NCBI GenBank assembly: GCA_037903355.1
Contig: JBAJFE010000042.1
Location: forward strand, 4,228,001-4,292,000
DNA from: Trichuris trichiura
Taxonomy: Eukaryota; Nematoda; Enoplea; Trichinellida; Trichuridae
Length of the DNA: 64,000 bases
Direction of reading: 5' to 3'
Shown here piece after piece: positions 38,201 to 44,989 of the stretch. Each line of letters starts with the position of its first letter. Position 1 is the stretch's first letter. A program made the translations under genes and the position numbers. The notes beneath the pieces were generated by a model. That model was given only the letters and a program-made list of their open reading frames with translations. It was not told the DNA's origin and did no database searches.

Positions 38201-41200
38201 GTTGATGCTCCATTGCGCTCCACGTGCCAATTGCCCGGCATGTGTTCATTAATCGCAGTGGAACGTCCCTCTCGTTGTTCCGCTAATCACACTTCAGCAC
38301 GCAGTAGCGTCAGGCATTACCCCTTGAAGTTGCCGCGCAAACCTCCAGGAGGCTCGACAGGACAAGACGCCATGCATGTTTAACAGAGGAATAAACGAAA
38401 AATCATGGTGCTTTAAAATTGGATGTCTAGTAGCGGGGGTGTAAGTTTTTATCAGAGATGGTACGGTATGGTAGGCCTACTTATTAGCAAAAGATCAGAG
38501 AAATAGGAATGAAAAGAAGGAGCCTTCAGACCGTTCAGGCTTTCTCTTGTACAGTTAACTTCGTAGTCACAGACATTGTTAATTTTAGAGGACAAACGAA
38601 TGGCTAAAAAGTTGCAAGAAATCGAAGTTGAACTCATTGATACACCGTTCTGTAATCACTTCGTTAACACAGAAACAATGTTTTGCGCAGGAAGCACAAG
38701 AAAGAACGTTGGCATCTGTCAAGTAAGTTGTAGAAAAGTATACACCATTGTTATTTCTAACAAAATATTTCTAAAATATTTCCACGCTTGCATGCCTCTC
38801 AAAAAGGTTTTATGAAGTTGACTGTTAATGTAGATACGTATCCATACGATTTAAGTAAGTTTAAAATACTTATCTTACCCTCTTCGCGATGGAGCATTCG
38901 CTGGAGAAATGGTAAAAAACGCCAGGACACCTAGAAGAAAAAGGGATAAGAAATTTTGGCTATAGTAGGTAACTTCGACGGTATATTCAAAGATACTGGA
39001 ATAGATACTCATCGTCTTTTGCAGTCACAGAACAAACTTGGCATTGAGCAAGCAAATAATTTAAAAACAGCTCAACTCCAATTGAATAGCAGTACGCAAG
39101 CATTGAATGAGCTTAGTTGGCATTAATTGCACGGGGCATTAGAAACCCCAGGGTTGCTTTAGTTAAGGACAGTTTTTCAGTCAACAGGCGAATTGTCAAT
39201 GAAGGACAAGACAGAGACATTTTAAAAACTTTAATGCAACAGGTTTTTCAGAACGTTACTAGCAATGCTTTCATTTTTAATGCGGCTGTCTTCCTATGGG
39301 AGAACAAATGAACTTTTAAACCAATGTTTGAGTAAAACTTGGTAATGTTCCCTTAGTTCCCATGGCCCTTTCATCTGTTCAACCTGTAATATCTAATTTA
39401 ACATATTTTTTAAAACAGATAAACTTGTTCGCCCGAAGATTTCTGTTAACGTGATTATATAACTCCTAACTAAAAGTTCTACGTAACCGTAACTTGAATC
39501 CTGTTGTTCCTCAATTTTATGAAAAACGAATGCTGAATGGTTGAGAATGAAATCGTAAAATTTAATCGTGCAGCCTGGCAGTTTTCCCGTTAAACAGAAG
39601 AGATTATTTTCAAAAATCAAAGCTTTCGGATCGAATATGATCCGCTGCCAGCGAACTGCGAACAATGTTTTCATTTTACACGGATGATGGATTGCTGCTG
39701 CACTGAAAGTACCAGTTTCTTTAAATAACCTTTTCTGATTAGCGAGAAAACCTGCTGTAATGCGTAAAGAATACGTGAACCAAGCAGTAGGTCAATGATG
39801 AGATACTAGGCAGCAGAGCGTAAAAAATTATTGCGTAAAGTTCGTGGCAAAGAATATGTGAGCTGAAATGTTTGCTGTTAGCCATTTATTATGTAATACA
39901 TTAAAAAAGCATAGCGGTACTAGCACTGCTTAAGTCAGCAAATGTGCAAATTTCAATTAAATAGGTTGATACATTTATCTGAACAACGTATGAGTGCCAC
40001 AGGATGTGCAGTTGTTGCCCAACAGTAGCTTATTCGTCAAAGCTTTGTCACCTGAAATGTTTCTATTACATAACTGGGAACGATAATAATGAAGCCGCAT
40101 GAGAATTCTAAAATCAATTTTTCATTAAAAATGTACGCAGAGATTTACTCACGCATAGCAAGAAATTGCCCAAATATCTCATGTAGTAATTGTTTGATAT
40201 GGTGAAAGCCGTTAAAAATGAAAGATTAGCTGACGAAGCCATGCGTTTAAAGCTTGTCCGGTCATCAGCAGAAGTGAACCACTGTGAAAAATTGGTTATT
40301 TGTTATTACTTTCCTAATTTTAAGGTATCATTTGTGTAAGTTGTGGCAACTTTTGTTGCCATGATACCTTTGCTTTGTGGATTTAAAGCGTTTATTTGTG
40401 ATTTTTTGAATGTTGTTGTGTGGTCTGTTTAATCCAACCAACTTTTGAAGGCAGTTAGCTCTTTCGGAAGTTCTCATCTATCAATTGTTTCGCTCAATGT
40501 TGTTCATTCTTTTTCCAGTGAGGTATAGAAAGCTTCTATGCAGGGGAGTATGGATTTTCTGCATTGATACATTGAATCTTTTTCTGTTGAAAATTTTTTT
40601 ATTCCAGCATTGAAACAAAGGTATTCTAAACTATCTTCCATTGGGACGTTGAAATTTTGAGAGTTATTTTTATGTAGATCCTTTCGTGTTTCTTCTTCAT
40701 CTGCTTGTAGGATTGTGAATCCTTCCATTAAATGTATGCATTTTCCATATCGAAGTAAATTAACTTTGAATTGCCGTGTATTACGGTCTATAAGAACTCC
40801 TCCTACCTAAGTAAAAGGTAGTAATGATTAACCCAGTTACGGCGACGCTGATTGCTCAAGTCTAGGTCAATTTTGATTGCTCAGTTTCCTGTGAATGCTA
40901 ATCGTCCATCCAATTAAAACTGTCTTGCCTCAATTTCAACGCGAAAACTGACCAGTTAGAACTGACCAAGACTTGAGCAATCAGGGTCGCCGTAACTGGG
41001 TTAATCATCACCACCCTTTACTTGGGTAGAGGGAAGTTCTTATAAACTGTAGTATACAGTACATGAAGGTATATTCTTTTTAACTGGTTTCCACTTTTCC
41101 TTTAACAGGATTAGGGGACTTTTCAGGAATCTCCCCGGCGGAGGTCATGGCAGCAACTTCAAACGGTAAAGCGTGGCGATAGCGCGGATTAGTGGAACAA

Positions 41201-44200
41201 CAGGAGGGACGTTTTGCTGTAGGTTACTGAACACATGCCGAGCAAGTTTAACGAAGAGAACAATGGAGCATCAGTTGCACAATGGAGCCAGAACGGCAGC
41301 CAAATGTTTACGCTCAGGCTTAAGCCAGGGCAGGGCAGGTTGGCCGGCAAACCTACAAGACGACGCCGGGGTGTAATGACCACTTGACCTCCTTTGAAGT
41401 TGCTGATTTAACCTCCGCCGGGGTGCCTCCCGAAAAGACCCATTCTTTTTAACTGGTTTCCACTTGTCCTTTAACAAGATTAGAATTCATGTAAAGTTTT
41501 TTCTCTTTATTACGGATCTCCTGTTTTTCATCAGGAATTTTGTGCCTTTACCCTCAGAGCCAGACGCCGACAACTTCAAGGAGGTCTTGTGGGGATAAAG
41601 GAAGAATGGTACGGCTAACCGAACCGTCACACTGTAGGTTCGGCGGCCACGTTGTTCAGCCCTTGCCTAAGCCTAAACCTCAACTCAACGTACTGCGACG
41701 CGGATCGGATCGTTGACCTTCGATGTTTTCGACGATTCGCTAACCCAGCCCGCATGTGTTAACTGATGCTCCATTGCGATCCTCGTTCCAACTGCTCTAC
41801 ATACGTTCAGTCTCCCGCAGTGAATTTCCCTCCCGTTGTTCCGCTAATCTCACTTCACTACGCATTACCCTTTGAAGTTGCCGGTGTCGTTGAGTTGAGG
41901 TTTAGGCTTAGGCTAGGGCTGCACAGCGTGGCCGCCGAACCTACGATGTGATGGTTCGGTTAGCCGTACCATTTTCCCTAATCCCCATGTGATCGCCATT
42001 GAAGTTGCCGGTGTGGGGTTCTGAGGGTAAAGACCTGAAATTTTTTTTGTGGTCCTTTTGGCTCCAACCTTAGGCTGTCTTTAGCGCGACAACCAAACAA
42101 ACAAAAATTTACAAAACTTCTTTTTGTCTTCATGAAAATCAGCTGATGAGGACCTCTTCCGTATTGCCGGCCGATGTGGTGTCCTTTCGAGCTGACTCTT
42201 GACTCATCGAGGCTGACTCCACGTGAATGTTGTTACATCAGAGCAGCCTTCACGCACCCGTCCTCAGTGAAAGCGCGACGTAAATTGACGGTGAAATCGT
42301 TGAAACAGCCATTGTAGACAGGGGTTAAACAAATAAATTTAAACCGTCTACTCCACTTCCTCTGAATTTTCCTTCCTACTTTCTTTTTTTTCTTTCAACC
42401 TCGATCAGTCAAGGGTCGACCTGACAGGAGACCGCGTCGACTGGCAATACGGAAGAGCTCCTCAACAGCCAATTCTGGTGAAGGCAAAGAGAGGTTTTGT
42501 GAATTTTTGTTTGTTTGCGCTGAAGACAGCCCAAGGTAGGAGCCGAAAGCTCCGCCAGAAAGATTTCTGATGAAAACCAGGAGACCCGTGATAAAAAGAA
42601 AAAACTTTATGGAAGTACATTGTGTTTATTTCATTGAGGGGCAGTCCTTCATTCATTAATTAGGCAGAAATTCATCTACCATTAGTCTTATGAATCAAGT
42701 TCTAATTTAACGTGCAACACTTGAAAAGGTCTATCAAGGTCTACCAAGTACCACCGACTTCCAACCCTTGATATTGATTGTTTTCGTGGTTACGCCCAAC
42801 ATATGGGCTTCCGTAATACGTCTAAGACATAGATGAGTTTCGCAATAGAAAATTTTGGACGAAAACTAAAGGGGCAATGTGGTACGTGTTCTGTGACCGT
42901 TGATATTTTGAGTGCTCAGTCCATCGCAACTGATAGGTCAAGTTTTGGTGGACGTCCCTGATGTCTTGAGGTAGACGCATTTTGTGTACTGTATTTTGCA
43001 TTGTTTTATGCGTTTTAGAGACTCGGGTGTTCAGTAAATCTATGTTCTAGTGCATGATCGGTTTCATCAACATAAACATCAAAGAAGCACATTGTACATC
43101 ATAAATTATTCCCGGATGTATAGTCATTTGACATGTGCTTTGCCTACTGCATTGGTTCTGAACTTTTTCCTAATAACCGCTCATTCATCCGTTGGTAGAG
43201 CAATTGTTCTGTTTAGTTGCAAATACCAACACAAAAAAAACAGGAGAAAGCCGTAGAAAATCTGCATAATTATATATCACTCTGAGAATGGGATGTGCTC
43301 TTCTCCTAAAAGCTCCAAATGTACTTTTAACGTTAGTAAAGCAGTTACTTCTGTAACAGATAATAAAGAAACTTTAAAATTTCAAGGGTAATTTGAATGA
43401 ATTTGCAAAATACAGGAAAGTCCTGAACAAAGTGGGGAGACAGCGTATGGGTTAACCGCGTTGTCGAATATTGCGTTCAGTTTTAATCCCACTGAAAATA
43501 AACTTTTAATTGATTTAAATAATTTTAAAGTAATCTAAATTACTATTCAGTACCACTTATCATATCATGGACATGTATGACCAGACTGTCTACCTTCATA
43601 TGTGCTTTGCAAGTGGTCTTCTGCTTTCTGTAACGCTTAATAACAGTGACGACCATAACAGATTTCATACATGTATGTACAGCAGATAGGAGCTTTATGA
43701 TCGTAATAACTGAAGACCACAGCGAATATCCATAGTCCATTAAACGGTGCAAATCACTTAAAAATTATCATCGTTTTGAGTACGCTGACGAAGAGAACGA
43801 GTAAAGAGTGTAGGAGACGGTTCTACACTTGCTGTGTCTTCGCTTAAATGGCTCGTTTGTGTTTTATTTGTGCTTTTGCTATGCTAAACTACAGTCACTA
43901 GGGTCTCGTTACTCTGAAAAACCATGCAACACAGTAAGCACCTGCTATAAGTTTTCATGTTTTACTCAAGCGGAAAAGTTGGTCAGAAATCTTTGTGTGC
44001 CAAAATTCGACGGTCAAAGCTGACAATAGATTCAAGCAAGTCAATATTTCACCTTAAGGAATGATACGTCATACAGTAGTTAACGTTTACATTTATGTTA
44101 TGCATTAACGAAAAGCTCAGTGTTAATTGTTTCAGTAGTTCAAGATTTCCTCATTCGTCTACAGGTTTCGAACCAAGGAAACCTCTGAAAAGTTTTAGGT

Positions 44201-44866
44201 CTGTTCAATGAAAAAACTGGGTTGTTCCAGCCCGCATAATCCAACAATTGGATGTACTTCTGCTGCTTCAATTTCCTACAGTAAACTAGAGCATCATTTT
44301 CTGAGGATAAAAAGTACCATCCGGACCAATAACGGTTGTTCACTAAACAACATATTAATCTTTAACCAAAGACTGGTGCTATTCATAACACCAACGATAA
44401 ATGGAATAAAATTAAAGCTAAGTTACGAAGAGTATAATATTTTAACATTCTGTTAAGGCATTTTCAAGCGAATAATCTGACTTCGTGAGAATTTCACTCC
44501 ACTTTTCAAAAAATGGCAGATTGATTCATTCCACCTTAAGTAACGTATTTTGGTAGTAGACCCAGCAAAAGCCAGGAGAAACTGAGCTACTGGAACATCT
44601 TTCTTGTTTATGAGAAATTATAAGCTTACTCGATGTGAACTATGATAAATACATGGGTTGAGCCGTTACTAGTATTCTGTAAGCACTCAAAATAGCCCCC
44701 ATCTTTTCAGGGAGACTCAGGATCACCATTAGTATGCCACGTAAATGGAAAATTCACCGTGTACGGCGTGATGTCATTCACTACTCTTCGGGAATGCAGC
44801 AATGAAGAAGATCTTGCAGTATTCATGAAAATTCCAGCGTTCGTAAGCTGGATCAAAGAAAGTTGA
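17030..44866 (+). CDS. Secreted chymotrypsin-fold serine protease (S1 family), split gene
   Basis: Endopeptidase of family S1, expected to be secreted or lumenal. Four exons were rebuilt: 17030-17256, 36126-36421, 38589-38722 and 44711-44866, joined in phases 2, 1 and 0, each with GT-AG junctions. The activation site is NR|ISNG, replacing the usual R|IVGG. Catalytic triad: His in LTAAHC (exon 1), Asp in DDIALL (exon 2), Ser in GDSGSP (exon 4). Other S1 marks are HPWQVF, MCGGSLI, CMVTGWGKTG and FCAG. The three exons after the His exon supply the expected remaining length, giving about 270 residues plus a leader. The first exon starts at an acceptor (TCATTGCAG), so a signal-peptide exon lies upstream and was not found. 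At the S1 pocket, the position six before the catalytic Ser is Gly rather than Asp, and the segment after SF (usually SWG) is TT, which argues for elastase-like rather than tryptic specificity. An AATAAA lies 71 bases after the stop. Confidence 0.9.
17860..18610. repeat. Penelope-like inverted pair in the protease intron
   Basis: The core on the minus strand at about 17892-17920 (CTGATGGCGGAA ... GTTCCGAAAG) and an inverted partner on plus at 18554-18583 (CTGATGACGGAA ... GTTCTGAAAG) are flanked by matching arms (CAGGCGCGTTTGTGAAA against its inverse near 18517-18536). Between them, about 18280-18350 plus encodes KEIIEAVYVKHNKQINKDDG, the conserved C-terminal block of Penelope-like endonuclease ORFs. 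Confidence 0.75.
19040..19860. repeat. Penelope-like repeat: two direct copies plus one inverted copy
   Basis: A roughly 120-bp segment (TTTAATTTTCTCTCTTCC through CGCGAAGC) occurs at about 19058-19173 and again directly at 19541-19660. It is followed by an inverted copy at about 19755-19850. Hammerhead-like cores lie at 19170-19200 (minus, CTGATGTC ... CCCGAAAGC) and 19737-19764 (plus, degraded TTGATGAC ... CCCGAAAGC). Mixed direct and inverted terminal repeats are characteristic of Penelope-like insertions. Confidence 0.75.
19980..20580. other. No gene recognised
   Basis: Part of the long protease intron. No motif-bearing frame or terminal repeat was detected. Confidence 0.35.
20595..21260. 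repeat. Degenerate minisatellite arranged as an inverted repeat
   Basis: At about 20595-20735 a 16-21 base unit of the type TCGGTTCGTCGACAGG recurs about eight times with variation. The inverse units (CCGACCTGTCGACAAACC type) recur at about 21085-21255. The roughly 350-bp spacer is unrelated AT-rich sequence. Confidence 0.75.
21300..22285 (-). pseudogene. mariner-family transposase pseudogene
   Basis: N-terminal part at about 22065-22240 minus: HPHVKSRIAEFRRGRESISD followed by SGQPTEA, the mariner HTH-to-linker signature (usual form RFKEGRESIEDDERSGRP). C-terminal part at 21330-21700 minus: INLAPYNPDLASSEHFLFDS (usual YSPDLAPSDYHLF), then FRNEKELQLAAEEYFNSR. The middle catalytic region is frameshifted. 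About 165 bp of an unrelated TTAGGC-bearing repeat (21895-22060) interrupts the two halves. Dead copy. Confidence 0.8.
21895..22060. repeat. Fragment of the TTAGGC-bearing TIR family
   Basis: It carries three tandem telomere-like units (TTTAGGCTTAGGCTTAGGC, 21996-22014) and then AGGGCAGGAGAAGATGGCCG. The same order occurs at 41901-41950 and 49502-49545. It is inserted in the mariner relic. Confidence 0.65.
22502..22976. mobile_element. hAT MITE, sibling of the 10944 element
   Basis: Starts CAGTGATTCTCACGG and ends ...TTGAAAAACACTG, with 8-bp flanks CACTAGAC (22494-22501) and CTCTAGAC (22977-22984), 7 of 8 identical. The body matches the 10944 and 50228 copies, including the CCAATCAGCGCGCTTGAAAT segment. 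Confidence 0.88.
24087..24640 (+). pseudogene. Penelope-like GIY-YIG endonuclease ORF fragment
   Basis: The frame begins inside the upstream linker and reads VPFDRRSSIIYEIRCG then PSYMGETGNNLLDRF: the two strands and following helix of a GIY-YIG nuclease (here IYE...YMGETG). After a frame change comes HNPRRGQ, KQPEKIIEETIKASAVIEHS and VKEALYICHNHTINRDKG, matching the conserved C-terminal block of Penelope-like proteins. The reverse transcriptase domain is absent. Frameshifts make it nonfunctional. Confidence 0.75.
24789..27371 (-). mobile_element. Apparently intact Tigger (pogo-group Tc1/mariner) transposon
   Basis: Perfect 25-bp terminal inverted repeats (starting CAGGTGGCCCTCGTTATA) lie at 24789-24813 and 27347-27371. 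The target-site TA is duplicated at 24787-24788 and 27372-27373. The 2583-bp body carries one long uninterrupted transposase on the minus strand. Subterminal CGCG(T)TATA-type motifs near 24840-24870 may be further binding sites. It sits in a Penelope-like copy whose sequence resumes cleanly on both sides, so it is the younger insertion. Confidence 0.95.
25426..27024 (-). CDS. Tigger transposase (TIGD1-like DDD transposase), intact frame
   Basis: 532 codons, no stops. It should excise and integrate the surrounding element at TA sites, in the nucleus. Domains: a psq-type helix-turn-helix at about 27-65 (LTLHEKVEVLDLLKSG... IGKNESTIRTI); a CENP-B-type HTH remnant at about 90-130 ending FTASKGWLAKYVKRF; and a DDE_1 superfamily catalytic core with Asp175 (IFNCDETALFWK), Asp289 (LLVIDNAPGHP) and Asp322 (LRQPLDQSVI), the DDD set expected of Tigger. 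KAWMTVTLFTEWF and GFKPLKDRFTL are further family blocks. Compared with TIGD1-type proteins the CENP-B-type domain looks about 25-30 residues short, with no frameshift. The C-terminus has an acidic run (DDDDDD at about 453-458) and then a basic tail. Start: the first ATG; a second Met at residue 6 is possible. Function in the host is not implied. Confidence 0.93.
   Translation of the reverse strand: MSHRRMADRRQVSEQGGSSRANKQRSALTLHEKVEVLDLLKSGLSFTEVGRRIGKNESTIRTIKQKEVDIRASVHPDPSLAKRAVVVRNKVLVKAEKALSLYEHFSGVVAENERKRFTASKGWLAKYVKRFNLKNLKITGETASADFVAASTFPKEFKELVDQKGYLPEQIFNCDETALFWKQMPKRTYIHKSAKQAPGFKPLKDRFTLVLCGNAAGHVIKPGVVYRTRNPQPLRKKNLDCLPVFWQHNKKAWMTVTLFTEWFNQCFIPEAKKYLESKGMAFKVLLVIDNAPGHPQSLCFANENVEVKFLPANSTSLRQPLDQSVIRCVKATYARLVFGKLRDTLHANLDCDLTSLWKRFSIADAIFHIAGAVHGIKPRTVSGCWKRLWRDAVSKCDDLGAIDEEVMDIVNIAKELGGEGFSDMIEDDIREHIEDCGEPFTNEELEELMQSPKGSDDDDDDVMEDKEAQTPSDWTLQKLASIFQQAQVLKDMIVEYDPSMERGIMLTRGITATLKPRKIYSMKRRKGRYSSL
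27530..28725. other. No gene recognised
   Basis: Intron sequence of the protease gene. Short frames (27756-27989 minus and others) lack motifs. No clear repeat termini. Confidence 0.3.
28730..28990 (-). repeat. Penelope-like terminal repeat with well-kept hammerhead-like core
   Basis: Minus strand 28854-28882: GCTGACGAC, GGAAC, a 7-base loop, GTTCC, GAAACG. The outer sequence (ACCAACGAATGGATGAGC, and TATGAAACAACATAAGC near 28930) matches other members of the family. Confidence 0.65.
29000..30390. other. No gene recognised
   Basis: It may include the 3' end of the BEL/Pao relic that follows (its minus-strand 3' side), but no LTR pair was identified by eye. The open frame at 29793-30026 plus has no recognised motif. 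Confidence 0.3.
30392..31160 (-). pseudogene. BEL/Pao integrase remnant
   Basis: Reading down the minus strand: VLGKCTNCRYHRL (HHCC linker), then PVTCMATLRFTL (usual form FTCMATRAVHLE), YSNDVTILYLLRAL (usual YSDNGTNFVGA), NLDEGF, PTPRRSMGA (usual PHFGGVWERL), and finally EIEWMMNNHQLTHI with PLTPNSFLLGG, the C-terminal end of Pao integrases. Pieces alternate between frames. Catalytic Asp in the YSDN motif is out of place, so it is dead. Confidence 0.78.
31557..31948 (-). pseudogene. BEL/Pao RNase H region remnant
   Basis: 31760-31948 minus reads SLAFTKARVALIHRLSIPRL ELL, close to the Pao form SKSRVAPLKxLSIPRLEL. 31557-31748 minus reads TIGTSQWRYVAEMDILADDL then CRWIMGP (usual QWRYVPxxxNPADxxSRG and RWLxGP). 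The two frames differ by a frameshift. Confidence 0.75.
32350..32568 (-). pseudogene. BEL/Pao reverse transcriptase remnant
   Basis: The minus-strand frame contains LAHLVYVDNSPESAEA, corresponding to the catalytic YVDDxLxS-x-ExA block, where the second Asp of YVDD has become Asn, then LLSKIGFYFKEWATV (usual LLxxGGFxLRKWxSN). It covers only the palm region. Confidence 0.72.
33280..33520 (-). pseudogene. Possible Tc1/mariner-like transposase fragment
   Basis: Minus-strand reading FFDRNVTADSYLKTIRDKW, then DLVFMHDGPPAH and a stop. The second block resembles the DGAPxH motif that holds the second catalytic Asp in arthropod- and nematode-type mariner-like transposases. Only about 70 residues survive. 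It would be an insertion in or beside the BEL/Pao relic. Confidence 0.45.
34460..36110. other. No gene recognised, apart from a short perfect-stem palindrome
   Basis: A compact hairpin at about 35100-35165 (TTTTGGCCTGTTTGA / TCAAACAGGCCAAA) is followed by TGAAACGACCAAAACCTGTT, a block also seen next to Penelope-like repeats at 28930 and 51810. The rest lacks motifs. Confidence 0.4.
36126..36421 (+). CDS. Protease exon with catalytic Asp
   Basis: The acceptor TTTTCAG ends at 36125. The first base completes the Arg codon from the previous exon (phase 2). It encodes the LGAHD calcium-loop region, FDDIALLVLE with the catalytic Asp, CLPSEDEY, and CMVTGWGKTG. The donor GTATGG at 36422 gives phase 1. 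Confidence 0.88.
37070..38350 (+). repeat. Unclassified TIR family (TTAGGC-bearing), copy A
   Basis: Starts near CAGCAACATCAAAGAGAGTC and ends ...CCCTTGAAGTTGCCG, matching inverted termini of the form CGGCAACTTCAAAGG. Internally it holds GCCTAAGCCTAAA (37298-37310), and the CGTTGACCTTCGATGTTTTC block also present at 41711, 46650 and (inverted) 49075. No open frame with known motifs. Terminal inverted repeats suggest a nonautonomous DNA transposon. The superfamily is unknown. Confidence 0.6.
38589..38722 (+). CDS. Protease exon between the Asp and Ser exons
   Basis: The acceptor TAATTTTAG ends at 38588 and joins in phase 1 (Glu codon). It encodes AKKLQEIEVELIDTPFCNH, METMFCAG-type sequence (TETMFCAG) and GICQ directly before the GTAAGT donor. 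The next exon starts GDSGSP, completing the active-site loop. Confidence 0.88.
38940..39312 (+). other. Unrecognised coding-like stretch in the protease intron
   Basis: About 38955-39125 reads LAIVGNFDGIFKDTGID then a Gln/Asn-rich, coiled-coil-like run (QANNLKTAQLQLNSSTQALN) to a stop. The neighbouring frame 39117-39311 continues open (VALVKDSFSVNRRIV... MQQVFQNV). Together they look like one frameshifted domain. I cannot name it, and it may be transposon-derived. Confidence 0.3.
40504..40770 (-). other. Unrecognised minus-strand ORF cut by a MITE
   Basis: The open frame extends from the MITE edge (about 40770) to a stop at 40504-40506. It reads NLLRYGKCIHLMEGFTILQ then an acidic stretch and YLCFNAGIKKFSTEKDS, ending in FYTSLEKE. 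Amino-acid use looks protein-like, but no family is recognised. The insertion of the 40774-41059 MITE removes its upstream part. Confidence 0.35.
40774..41059. mobile_element. Palindromic Tc1/mariner-type MITE, copy 1
   Basis: Nearly the whole 286 bp folds back. The arm CTACCTAAGTAAAAGGTAG... GATTAACCCAGTTACGGCG (from about 40803) recurs inverted at about 40984-41038. The right end is flanked by TA; the left end by TG (decayed). The sibling at 49994-50210 has both TAs. No coding capacity. Confidence 0.82.
41130..41430. repeat. Fragment of the TTAGGC-bearing TIR family
   Basis: Bounded by GCAGCAACTTCAAACGG (about 41150) and CCTCCTTTGAAGTTGCTG (about 41390-41407), an inverted pair. It contains a decayed CAGGCTTAAGCCAGGGC instead of TTAGGC repeats. 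The flanks show a direct repeat, TTTTTAACTGGTTTCCACTT, at 41079-41098 and 41448-41467. Confidence 0.55.
41565..42025. repeat. TTAGGC-bearing TIR family, palindromic copy
   Basis: The arm at about 41605-41690 (GGTACGGCTAACCGAACCGT ... CCTAAGCCTAAACCTC) is repeated inverted at about 41893-41973. Telomere-like units lie in both arms (41665-41677 and 41901-41913). The termini again read ACAACTTCAAGGAGGTC and CCATTGAAGTTGCCG. Confidence 0.65.
42055..42550. repeat. Foldback element of unknown class
   Basis: The left arm TTTTGGCTCCAACCTTAGG ... CAAACAAACAAAAATT (42056-42112) is inverted in 42488-42550 (TTTTTGTTTGTTTGCGC ... GGAGCCGAAAGC). The inner parts (GGACCTCTTCCGTATTGCC, 42156 on, and GGCAATACGGAAGAGCTCC, 42441-42459) also pair. 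It lies in the protease intron. Confidence 0.65.
43130..43275 (+). repeat. Penelope-like terminal repeat fragment
   Basis: Contains the family block CGCTCATTCATCCGTTGGTA, then TGCAAATACCAACAC and GAAAGCCGTAGAAAATCTG. No hammerhead-like core is kept. Confidence 0.6.
43280..44705. other. Protease intron, no gene recognised
   Basis: AT-rich, with motif-free open frames on both strands. It ends in the acceptor CATCTTTTCAG at 44700-44710. Confidence 0.35.
44711..44866 (+). CDS. Last protease exon with catalytic Ser
   Basis: The acceptor CTTTTCAG ends at 44710, phase 0. It encodes GDSGSPLVCHVNGKF, GVMSFTTLREC and the terminal amphipathic helix FVSWIKES, then TGA (44864-44866). The Gly of the usual GDSGGP is Ser here. 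Confidence 0.9.
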   Translation, partial: GDSGSPLVCHVNGKFTVYGVMSFTTLRECSNEEDLAVFMKIPAFVSWIKES

Positions 44867-44936
44867 ACTGGGTCACTCGTAGCTTACTACTTGGTTAGCC
44901 TATTCAAATGAAAAACTGAAGCAAACATTTATGAGC

Positions 44937-44942
44937 AATAAA
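44937..44942 (+). terminator. Polyadenylation signal of the protease gene
   Basis: AATAAA starts 71 bases after the protease stop codon. The hAT element that starts at 44990 is inserted about 50 bases further on. Confidence 0.65.
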
Positions 44943-44989
44943 TTCCGTTAAAATTAATCATGAGCTCTAGCTGCACAATCATTCTATTT

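Noticed and set aside
42149..42170. CTGATGAGG resembling a hammerhead core in the 42-kb foldback
   Set aside because: No stem II hairpin followed by GAAA at the right distance; coincidence.
43160..43210. tRNA D-arm-like GTTGGTAGAGCA in many Penelope-like copies (also 51000, 51730, 58520, 60520)
   Set aside because: No acceptor stem, anticodon arm or B-box follows. The match is short and belongs to the repeat family, so neither a tRNA gene nor a tRNA-derived SINE can be claimed.
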